Source: Undibacterium sp.
GTDB taxonomy: Bacteria; Pseudomonadota; Gammaproteobacteria; Burkholderiales; Burkholderiaceae_D
Direction of reading: 5' to 3'
DNA: 5,068 nucleotides
NCBI GenBank assembly: GCA_019752975.1
Contig: JAIELM010000303.1
Coordinates: forward strand, 1-5,068
This document shows, piece after piece, positions 1 through 5,068 of this stretch (positions are counted from its first letter, which is position 1; every line of letters starts with the position of its first letter). The position numbers and the translations under genes were made by a program. Under the pieces are notes generated by a model, which did no database searches, had not been told where the DNA came from, and saw only the letters and a program-made list of their open reading frames with translations.

Positions 1-863
1 GCTGTGGCGTGGTGCATCCTTGCGATGGCGAATCGATGCGAGGTGCGATTGCATCGATGCAGCGCGGCTTAATCGAAGCCATTTTTATCGGTCCAGAAAA
101 CAAGATCCGCGAAATTGCTGAACAAGCGGGTATTGACCTGTATGGCATACAAATTGAATCGGTCGAACATAGCCATGCCGCCGCTGATCGAGCAGCGGAG
201 ATGGCGGTATCAAGAGAAGTAGAGACCCTGATGAAAGGGAGTTTGCATACGGATGAATTAATCCACGCGATAGTTTCTAGGACGGAGCTACGCACTTCCC
301 GCCGTATGTCGCATGTCTATCGCTTTGATGTGCCTACTTACCACAAGCCTTTACTTTTGACCGATGCCGCACTTAATATTTTTCCCGACTTGAATATCAA
401 GGCTGACATTATTCAAAATGCGATTTCCTTCGCCAAAATTATGGGCGTAAGCTTGCCGAAGGTTGCGATTTTGTCGGCTGTGGAAACAATAAATTCCAAT
501 ATTCCTTCAACCATTGATGCCGCAGCTTTGTGCAAAATGGCGCAACGCGGCCAAATTACCGGTGGCTTATTAGATGGCCCCTTAGCTTTTGATAACGCCA
601 TATCGGCACACGCAGCGCTGATCAAAAAAATCGAATCTGAAGTCGCGGGCGACGCTGATATTTTGGTAGCACCGGATTTAGAAGCGGGCAATATGTTGGG
701 CAAACAATTGGAATATCTCGGCGGCGCCATGGTCTCTGGCATTGTGCTTGGCGCACGTATTCCGATTGCGCTCACCAGTCGCGCAGATGGTTTGTCAGCA
801 CGTTTATCATCGGCCTTACTGACTAAATTGGTGGCGCATCATAACCGTATTGCGCGTCCATAA
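1..863 (+). CDS. pta: Phosphate acetyltransferase, C-terminal part (5' end outside window)
   Basis: Transfers the acetyl group of acetyl-CoA to phosphate, giving acetyl phosphate and CoA, in the cytoplasm; it is the partner of the acetate kinase that follows. The visible part is a nearly whole PTA/PTB-family catalytic domain. Counting from the GTG at 9, it shows HSHAAADRAAE (54-64), LMKGSLHTDEL (74-84), the MSHVYRFDVPTY block (100-111), LTDAALNIFPDL (117-128), the long conserved stretch PKVAILSAVET to GPLAFDNAIS (150-199), and DLEAGNMLGKQL (223-234). The frame stays open to the left edge (Cys-Gly before the GTG), no ribosome site is visible, and the family's VVHPCD block sits right at the edge, so the GTG at 9 is probably internal. 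Close relatives of this sequence type often carry an N-terminal MaoC-like hydratase domain (annotated as bifunctional enoyl-CoA hydratase/phosphate acetyltransferase); whether this one does cannot be seen. Phosphate butyryltransferase is the alternative reading, but the adjacent ackA favours acetyl. Confidence 0.88.
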   Translation, partial: CGVVHPCDGESMRGAIASMQRGLIEAIFIGPENKIREIAEQAGIDLYGIQIESVEHSHAAADRAAEMAVSREVETLMKGSLHTDELIHAIVSRTELRTSRRMSHVYRFDVPTYHKPLLLTDAALNIFPDLNIKADIIQNAISFAKIMGVSLPKVAILSAVETINSNIPSTIDAAALCKMAQRGQITGGLLDGPLAFDNAISAHAALIKKIESEVAGDADILVAPDLEAGNMLGKQLEYLGGAMVSGIVLGARIPIALTSRADGLSARLSSALLTKLVAHHNRIARP

Positions 864-877
864 CTGTAGAGGTTTAT

Positions 878-2110
878 ATGGCAGTATTAGCGATTAATGC
901 GGGTTCTTCCTCCCTGAAATTTGCGCTGTATCCGGTGCAGGAAGAGCATATTTTTCCTGCACTACTGATCGGTGTCATCGAGGGCTTACAACCGGGCGGT
1001 CAAATGAAGTTAACTTGGCAGCACGGTGGTCAATGCCATGAACAGGGCTTACTGACCGATCACAAGGATCCATTTGACCGCGCCCTTCAGTCACTGCAAG
1101 CTCTACTCGACGATGTCATGCACATCGAATTGAAAAAGCAGGGTAAGGACATGCAATTACTGGCGATTGCACATCGCGTGGTGCATGGCGGCGAGAAATA
1201 TCGGGAAGCCGTATTAGTCGATCAAAATGTGCTCAAGGACCTTTCCATTTTATCGCCTTTAGCGCCCTTACATCAACCGCACAACTTAGCCGGCATTACT
1301 GCCTTTATGCGTGCTTTTCCGATGGTGCCACAGATTGCCTGTTTTGATACAGCGTTTCATTCAACTATGCCAGAAGAGGAATATTTATTTGCGATCCCCT
1401 TAAAATTTAACGCCCAGGGCATACGTCGCTATGGCTTTCATGGTTTGTCCTACCAATTTGTCGCCAATACCTTGATGAGCTTGTCCGATAGAGCGCATGG
1501 TCGAGTCGTCATGGCACACCTGGGCAATGGTGCTAGTCTGTGTGGCATGTTGCAAGGGAAAAGTCATGCCACAACAATGGGATTTTCTGCGCTAGATGGT
1601 CTGATGATGGGGACACGCTGTGGATCGATTGATGCCGGTGTTGTGTTACATCTTTTGGCCAGCGGCTGGACTGATTCGCAAGTGCAAGATTTATTGTATA
1701 AGCAAAGTGGCTTGCTGGGTGTTTCTGGTATTTCCGCAGATATGCGTCAACTCTGTGCAAGTGAGGAGCCGCATGCCAAGCTCGCAGTACGGATGTTTAA
1801 TCACCGCGTGGTACGCGAGATAGGCGCTTTAACAGCGTCCTTGGGTGGCCTCGATCTCATCGCATTCACCGGAGGCATAGGTGAACATAACCATGTGTTA
1901 CGCGAAAATGTTTGCCAACAATTAGGATACTTAGGCATCGTATTAGATAAGGAAAAAAATACGTTAGCCAACGGCACTACAGTTGCCTGCTTAAGCACGC
2001 CAGAGAGCACCATAGAAGTTTGGATGATCCCCACTGACGAGGGATTTGTCGCAGCCCAAGCGGCATTGAAATGGATACCTCAAACCGAACGGAAAAGTGC
2101 GATCAGCTAA
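878..2110 (+). CDS. ackA: Acetate kinase (acetate/propionate kinase family)
   Basis: Catalyses acetyl phosphate + ADP to acetate + ATP, reversibly, in the cytoplasm. At 410 residues it has the usual length of the ASKHA-fold acetate kinases. Visible family motifs are the N-terminal phosphate loop INAGSSSLKF (6-15, Asn7), HRVVHGG (99-105, Arg100), ACFDTAFH (154-161, Asp157), RYGFHGLS (184-191, His188), HLGNGASL (214-221), MGTRCGSID (244-252, Arg247), FTGGIGEH (330-337) and PTDEG near the C-terminus (Glu388). These match the positions of the catalytic Asn, Arg, Asp, His, Arg and Glu known from characterised acetate kinases. The ATG is supported by AGAGG at 868-872, five bases upstream, and by the motif-bearing N-terminus. 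It lies 14 bp after pta, so the two are surely cotranscribed. Propionate kinase activity cannot be excluded from sequence. No U-tract terminator is visible after the stop. Confidence 0.95.
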   Translation: MAVLAINAGSSSLKFALYPVQEEHIFPALLIGVIEGLQPGGQMKLTWQHGGQCHEQGLLTDHKDPFDRALQSLQALLDDVMHIELKKQGKDMQLLAIAHRVVHGGEKYREAVLVDQNVLKDLSILSPLAPLHQPHNLAGITAFMRAFPMVPQIACFDTAFHSTMPEEEYLFAIPLKFNAQGIRRYGFHGLSYQFVANTLMSLSDRAHGRVVMAHLGNGASLCGMLQGKSHATTMGFSALDGLMMGTRCGSIDAGVVLHLLASGWTDSQVQDLLYKQSGLLGVSGISADMRQLCASEEPHAKLAVRMFNHRVVREIGALTASLGGLDLIAFTGGIGEHNHVLRENVCQQLGYLGIVLDKEKNTLANGTTVACLSTPESTIEVWMIPTDEGFVAAQAALKWIPQTERKSAIS

Positions 2111-2128
2111 ACGAATTAGACATGTCGA

Positions 2129-2153
2129 TAGGTGTACTGGTTAAGGACACCTA
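2129..2153 (+). other. Small hairpin downstream of ackA, no U-tract
   Basis: TAGGTGT (2129-2135) and ACACCTA (2147-2153) form a perfect 7-bp stem with an 11-base loop, starting 19 bases after the ackA stop codon. It is followed by a run of A, not T, on the + strand, so it is not a standard intrinsic terminator for pta-ackA. It may simply protect the mRNA 3' end, or be chance. If it does not terminate, transcription from pta-ackA could run into phnF. Confidence 0.3.
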
Positions 2154-2224
2154 AAAAATTCAAAATGCTAAGTCAGGCTATGCGCAAGAACAACTATCTC
2201 CGCTAAATTCGCGATGTCATCTAA

Positions 2225-2257
2225 CTGCCATTAAATTGTCACGAAGTCGTCACAAAA
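2225..2257 (+). promoter_or_regulatory. Pho box: three tandem 11-bp PhoB-type repeats
   Basis: Three adjacent 11-mers, CTGCCATTAAA (2225-2235), TTGTCACGAAG (2236-2246) and TCGTCACAAAA (2247-2257), each fit the known PhoB half-site plan: a CTGTCAT/C-like 7-bp core plus four mostly A-rich bases. PhoB, the response regulator of phosphate starvation, binds such repeats in tandem in place of a -35 element. The core of the third repeat ends at 2253, exactly 10 bp before a plausible -10 element, which is the spacing seen in classical pho promoters such as E. coli phoA. The site lies upstream of a phosphonate-type transport operon, a well-known Pho regulon member. PhoB itself is not in the window, so control by PhoB is inference. 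Confidence 0.75.
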
Positions 2258-2263
2258 TCGCTC

Positions 2264-2269
2264 TACTCT
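2264..2269 (+). promoter_or_regulatory. Putative -10 element of the phnFDC promoter
   Basis: TACTCT matches TATAAT at the three most important positions (T1, A2, T6) and sits 10 bp after the last Pho-box core. It has no -35 hexamer of its own, as expected for a PhoB-activated promoter. Transcription would start about 2275-2278, giving a leader of some 25-28 bases before the phnF ATG. The match is weak alone; position is the main support. Confidence 0.55.
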
Positions 2270-2274
2270 AGCAC

Positions 2275-2294
2275 CTAGACATCTAGACATCTGG
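2275..2294 (+). promoter_or_regulatory. Probable PhnF operator: tandem CTAGACAT repeat / imperfect palindrome
   Basis: CTAGACAT occurs twice head to tail (2275-2282, 2283-2290) and is followed by CTGG. Together they make an imperfect dyad centred at 2284/2285: AGA-ca-TCT then AGA-ca-TCT, with the TCTAGA core perfect and an outer C/G pair. GntR/HutC-family dimers bind such short inverted repeats and commonly repress their own operon. The dyad covers the predicted transcription start and overlaps the GGAG of phnF, so binding would block transcription initiation. Which protein binds is inferred from position only. Confidence 0.6.
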
Positions 2295-2296
2295 AG
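2293..2296 (+). promoter_or_regulatory. Ribosome binding site of phnF, overlapping the operator
   Basis: GGAG lies six bases before the ATG at 2303 and fixes that start. Its first two bases are also the right end of the putative operator, so leader, operator and ribosome site are packed into less than 30 bp. Confidence 0.65.
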
Positions 2297-2302
2297 TGCC
2301 AC

Positions 2303-3019
2303 ATGATTAGTCGCGGTAACGGTGAAGCAGTGTATCTACAAGTACGACGTCAGCTTGAATCAGAAATTCGTGCCAAACATAAGCCCAATGATGTATTGCC
2401 ATCTGAAGTTGTGCTGGCCGAGCGCTTTGGCGTCAATCGTCATACTTTGCGACGCGCGGTAGATGGTTTAGTAGCCGATGGTTGGGTCGAGCGACGTCAT
2501 GGCCACGGCAGTTTTGTCCTCGGTGAACCGATCAATTACAAGATCAGTCAACGCACTCGTTTTACAGAAAATTTCGCTGCGCTTGGTAAAAAAACCGAAA
2601 GCATCGTGATTCGAAAAATTCGTATCGATGCAAACGGCGGTATCGCCAAACAATTGGCGCTCGATGCAGGCGAACCTGTGATTTGGATAGAGACCTTGCG
2701 ATGCGTAGAGCAGCAACCATTTTGTGTCATTTCGCATTACCTGCCAGCGAATCTGGTGCCTGGGCTCATGTACGACTACCAAGGCGGCTCCCTGCATCAT
2801 TTTTTAGAACATAACTATGGCCTGCGTTTGCAGCGATCAGAGAGCTTGATTTCGTCCAGTCTGCCACAAGGCGACGATGCCCGTTATTTATGTATGCCTG
2901 CCCACAGCCCAATCTTACGCGTCAAGAGTGTCAACTTAATTGAAGACAGTAGTACCCCGCTCGAATACACCATAACGCGTTTTCGTGCAGACAATATGCA
3001 ACTACGCATCACGACCTAA
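2303..3019 (+). CDS. phnF: GntR/HutC-family transcriptional regulator, PhnF type
   Basis: A 238-residue DNA-binding regulator of typical GntR/HutC size. The N-terminal winged helix-turn-helix spans about residues 8-73: YLQVRRQLESEI, then LPSEVVLAERFGVNRHTLRRAVDGLV with the recognition helix around 44-56, and the wing GWVERRHGHGSFV (60-72), a wording characteristic of PhnF proteins. Residues from about 90 to 232 form the UTRA ligand-sensing domain, ending in the conserved EYTITRFRAD (221-230). It is first in an operon with phosphonate-type transporter genes, 37 bp before phnD, and sits directly behind a Pho box and a dyad repeat. The likely role is a local repressor of this operon, relieved by a substrate-related ligand. 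The ligand cannot be told from sequence. The ATG is supported by GGAG at 2293-2296; no in-frame alternative fits the family better. Confidence 0.88.
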   Translation: MISRGNGEAVYLQVRRQLESEIRAKHKPNDVLPSEVVLAERFGVNRHTLRRAVDGLVADGWVERRHGHGSFVLGEPINYKISQRTRFTENFAALGKKTESIVIRKIRIDANGGIAKQLALDAGEPVIWIETLRCVEQQPFCVISHYLPANLVPGLMYDYQGGSLHHFLEHNYGLRLQRSESLISSSLPQGDDARYLCMPAHSPILRVKSVNLIEDSSTPLEYTITRFRADNMQLRITT

Positions 3020-3056
3020 TTTTCCGTAACGAACCACCACCCACAGGAGATATTTC

Positions 3057-4007
3057 ATGACTTTTCAATTTGGCCGTCGCGCCTTCACCATCGCCAGTCT
3101 TTCGCTGACTTTGTGCGCCTCACTCTTTATGCAAGCACCCGCTTTGGCACAAAATGACGGCAGCGCCGCCAAGCCTTTGCGCGTGGTCTTGATTCCCGCT
3201 GATGGCGGTACCGAAGACGGCACCAAGAAAGATTTCGAACCCGTGTTCAATGCGATTTCACAAGCGACAGGTCTGAAGTTTGATTTAAAAGTGGGTCAAA
3301 GTTACGGTGCAGTGGTGGAAGCCATGTGTAATGGCGCTGCGGATATCGCTTGGTATGGACCGGTCAGCTATTTGCAAGCACGTGGTCGCAATTGCGCAGA
3401 GTTGTTGGCCTTGGCGGTGCGTCATAACGAGTCGATTTATTACTCTGGTATTTTTGCGCGCACCGAAGCGGGCATCAATACTTTGCAAGATCTCAAAGGT
3501 AAAAAGATCGCGTTGGGCGACGTGAATTCCACATCGAGTTTTAACGTGCCGGTAGCGATGATGTTGAAAGCGGGTGTTACACCTGCCAAAGATGCCGCAT
3601 CACTGGTCATCGCTGGCACCCACGCCAATGTCCTCAAAGCTTTGGCAGAAGGTTTGGTCGATGCAGGTGGTGCGTCTTTCGATTCATTTGAAAAAGCGGT
3701 GAATGCCAATGCCATCGATCCTAGCAAAATCAAAGTCATCGCCAAAAGCGCACCGATTCCTTATCCACCATTGGCGATGCATCCTAAATTGTCTGATGCG
3801 GTGAAAGCGAAATTGCGCGAATCTTTCGCTAACGTGCACAAACTGCCTGGCATTAACAAAGATCAGATTCGTGGCTACGGTGGCACCAAGGTTGATAGCT
3901 ACACGACCAACGTCAACGAAGCCGATATGGCAGCCGCGGCAAAAATGTTTGAAATGGTGACTGAGCAAGTCAAGCTCGACATCATGAAAAAAGCCGGTAC
4001 ACGTTAA
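3057..4007 (+). CDS. phnD: Phosphonate/phosphite-class ABC transporter, periplasmic substrate-binding protein
   Basis: Captures the phosphorus compound in the periplasm and delivers it to the PhnE permease. The 316-residue length fits the PhnD/SsuA-like binding proteins. Residues 1-31 are a signal peptide: basic GRR (6-8), a hydrophobic core, and cleavage expected after APALA (27-31). The mature part shows LRVVLIPADGGTEDG (41-55), GQSYGAVVEAM (80-90), the hallmark ADIAWYGPVSY (95-105), LKGKKIALGDVNSTSSF (146-162), GTHANVLKAL (187-196) and a conserved-looking VDAGGASFDSF (201-211). Tyr83, Tyr100, the STSS cluster (158-161) and His189 lie where family members bind the phosphonate group. The start has a good AGGAGA at 3045-3050. 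The gene sits between phnF and phnC in one operon. The exact ligand (2-aminoethylphosphonate, other phosphonates, phosphite) is not determinable here. Confidence 0.88.
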   Translation: MTFQFGRRAFTIASLSLTLCASLFMQAPALAQNDGSAAKPLRVVLIPADGGTEDGTKKDFEPVFNAISQATGLKFDLKVGQSYGAVVEAMCNGAADIAWYGPVSYLQARGRNCAELLALAVRHNESIYYSGIFARTEAGINTLQDLKGKKIALGDVNSTSSFNVPVAMMLKAGVTPAKDAASLVIAGTHANVLKALAEGLVDAGGASFDSFEKAVNANAIDPSKIKVIAKSAPIPYPPLAMHPKLSDAVKAKLRESFANVHKLPGINKDQIRGYGGTKVDSYTTNVNEADMAAAAKMFEMVTEQVKLDIMKKAGTR

Positions 4008-4047
4008 AAAAAACTGCAGCATACAGGATGAGAACCAGGGGACAGTC

Positions 4048-4872
4048 ATGATTCAATTTAATAATGTTGGTAAGACTTGGGACGACGGCAGTTGTGCCTT
4101 GAAGTCGATTAGTCTAAGCGTTCCCAAAGGTCAATTCTGTGTGGTGCTCGGTCCATCGGGTGCGGGCAAATCGACACTGCTACGCACCATCAATGGGCTA
4201 TGTATTCCTAGCATCGGTCATATCATGATCGATGGCGACACGCTCAGTCAAAAGAACCAACAGCGTTTGCGCCAACGTGTCGCGATGGTGCATCAGCACT
4301 TCAATTTAAGCTTACGTTTAAGCGTGTCTGCCAATGTGCTCACAGGCGTGCTGGCGCAAACATCTTTGTGGCGTTCGCTATTGGGTTGGTTTAGTCCTAG
4401 CCATCGTCAAAAGGCCTGTCTCTTGCTGGAAAAAGTCGGACTCAAGCCTAGGCATTTGCAGCGTCGTGCTAGTGAATTATCTGGCGGTCAGCAGCAACGG
4501 GTTGGTATTGCTCGCGCCTTTATGTCTGATCCAGAAATCGTCTTGGCCGATGAACCTGTAGCGAGTTTAGACCCCAAGATTTCGCGCGACATTTTGCAGT
4601 TAATCAAAGACACGGCGAGTGAACGCAACACCACGGTGCTATGCAGCTTGCATCAAATTGATTTGGCCCGCGAGTTCGCCGACAGGCTTATCGGCATGCG
4701 CGATGGCGTCATCGTGTTTGATGGCACACCGGCAGAATTCACCGACGAGATGCTGCAAAAACTCTACGCAGGTGCACACTGGGACGATGAAGCAACATCA
4801 AACAACCAAAACGACCTTGAGGAAAGCACGCGCAACAACATCACTCATCTTGCACAGCAGGTCGCCGCATGA
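4048..4872 (+). CDS. phnC: Phosphonate/phosphite-class ABC transporter, ATP-binding protein
   Basis: Hydrolyses ATP on the cytoplasmic face to drive import through PhnE. All ABC ATPase elements are intact: Walker A GPSGAGKST (35-43), Q-loop Gln83 in MVHQHFNL, signature LSGGQQQR (144-151), Walker B IVLADEP (164-170), D-loop SLDP (173-176) and H-loop His202 in CSLHQ. VHQHFNL and the insert SLWRSLLGWFS (106-116) are typical of PhnC rather than of other small importers. The ATG has AGGGGA five bases upstream (4037-4042). It lies 40 bp after phnD and overlaps phnE by four bases, indicating translational coupling. After about residue 246 there is a polar tail rich in Asn, Glu and Gln that is not part of the ATPase core. 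Confidence 0.93.
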   Translation: MIQFNNVGKTWDDGSCALKSISLSVPKGQFCVVLGPSGAGKSTLLRTINGLCIPSIGHIMIDGDTLSQKNQQRLRQRVAMVHQHFNLSLRLSVSANVLTGVLAQTSLWRSLLGWFSPSHRQKACLLLEKVGLKPRHLQRRASELSGGQQQRVGIARAFMSDPEIVLADEPVASLDPKISRDILQLIKDTASERNTTVLCSLHQIDLAREFADRLIGMRDGVIVFDGTPAEFTDEMLQKLYAGAHWDDEATSNNQNDLEESTRNNITHLAQQVAA

Positions 4873-5068
4873 ATCCAACTCACCATACCGAAGTCACGAT
4901 GAAACCAATTCCCGTTCCACCCAAAGGCAGTGCGGTGTTGTGGAAATTGGATCAACCCTATCAAGCCAAACATTTCATCTTCGTTCTGTTGATATTGGTG
5001 TTGCTGATTTACACCGGCAAGCGTACCGAGATGGATCGCATGCTGAGCATGACCGGGCAAGCGATAGG
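4869..5068 (+). CDS. phnE: Phosphonate/phosphite-class ABC transporter, permease, N-terminal part (3' end outside window)
   Basis: The frame opens with the ATG of an ATGA overlap with the phnC stop codon and stays open to the right edge, giving 66 visible residues. A modest ribosome site, AGCAGG at 4856-4861, lies seven bases upstream inside phnC. Residues 1-34 are a polar, proline-containing cytoplasmic segment, followed by a first membrane helix, HFIFVLLILVLLIYTG (35-50), and then KRTEMDRMLSMTG (51-63), a wording seen after the first helix of PhnE-type permeases. An ATG at 4899 is a possible later start, but the overlap favours 4869. Position directly after phnD and phnC supports a permease partner. 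The membrane core and the EAA-type loop that contacts the ATPase lie beyond the window. Confidence 0.8.
   Translation, partial: MNPTHHTEVTMKPIPVPPKGSAVLWKLDQPYQAKHFIFVLLILVLLIYTGKRTEMDRMLSMTGQAI

Noticed and set aside
413..775. 120-codon open frame on the minus strand inside pta
   Set aside because: Antisense shadow of a strongly conserved catalytic domain; no recognisable motif or ribosome site. The minus-strand frames inside ackA, phnF, phnD and phnC are rejected for the same reason.
2129..2153. Hairpin as an intrinsic terminator of pta-ackA
   Set aside because: The stem is only 7 bp and is followed by A residues rather than T on the + strand; it is kept only as a weak hairpin.
2236..2255. 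Inverted repeat TTGTCACGAAGTCGTCACAA as the regulator's operator
   Set aside because: 16 of its 20 positions are symmetrical, but the same bases are better explained by 11-bp PhoB direct repeats with the right spacing to a -10 element; the CTAGACAT dyad is the better operator candidate.
2268..2294. CTAG-spaced repeats as a CRISPR or mobile-element end
   Set aside because: Only two full 8-bp units with no spacers, and no transposase or flanking target duplication; the promoter context explains them.
3057..3149. PhnD as a lipoprotein using the Cys at residue 20
   Set aside because: The residues before it (LTL) do not fit a lipobox, which needs Gly, Ala or Ser at -1; a soluble cleavage site after ALA at residue 31 fits better.
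4008..4047. A separate promoter or terminator between phnD and phnC
   Set aside because: The 40-bp gap shows only an A-run after the phnD stop codon and the phnC ribosome site; no stem-loop with a T-tract or convincing -35/-10 pair is visible.
4845..5060. 71-codon minus-strand frame across the phnC/phnE junction
   Set aside because: It is antisense to the phnE start, whose forward frame encodes a clear PhnE-like N-terminus with a membrane helix and has an ATGA overlap with phnC.

Overview
The window looks like a chromosomal piece of a betaproteobacterium, probably Burkholderiales (Oxalobacteraceae-like). This rests on the protein flavour (a Pta resembling the C-terminal half of the MaoC-Pta bifunctional type next to acetate kinase, and a PhnF/PhnD/PhnC/PhnE set of proteobacterial type), roughly balanced base composition by eye, and AGGAG-like ribosome sites. 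The taxonomic placement is inference. All genes lie on the + strand, and no mobile element, RNA gene or CRISPR array is visible.

Left part (1-2110): the 3' part of a phosphate acetyltransferase gene (pta, cut by the left edge) is followed 14 bp later by a complete acetate kinase gene (ackA). Together they interconvert acetyl-CoA, acetyl phosphate and acetate, with ATP made in the acetate-forming direction.

Middle (2111-2302): this 192 bp gap is the most informative non-coding stretch. It holds three consecutive 11-bp PhoB-type repeats (2225-2257), a -10 element exactly 10 bp after the last TCGTCAC core (2264-2269), and a tandem/palindromic CTAGACAT repeat (2275-2294) that covers the predicted transcription start and the ribosome binding site of the next gene. 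I read this as a phosphate-starvation promoter under a second, local control by the GntR-type repressor encoded immediately downstream.

Right part (2303-5068): phnF (GntR/HutC regulator), phnD (periplasmic binding protein), phnC (ATPase) and the start of phnE (permease, cut by the right edge) form one operon, with gaps of 37 and 40 bp and then a 4-bp ATGA overlap. The encoded system is an ABC importer of the phosphonate/phosphite class. The enzymes that would use the substrate (C-P lyase, phosphonatase or phosphite dehydrogenase) are not in the window, so the true substrate is open.

The individual genes belong to known families. The less ordinary points are the three-unit Pho box with an operator overlapping the start site, the regulator-first gene order, and the adjacency of an acetyl-phosphate-producing pathway to a PhoB-type promoter.
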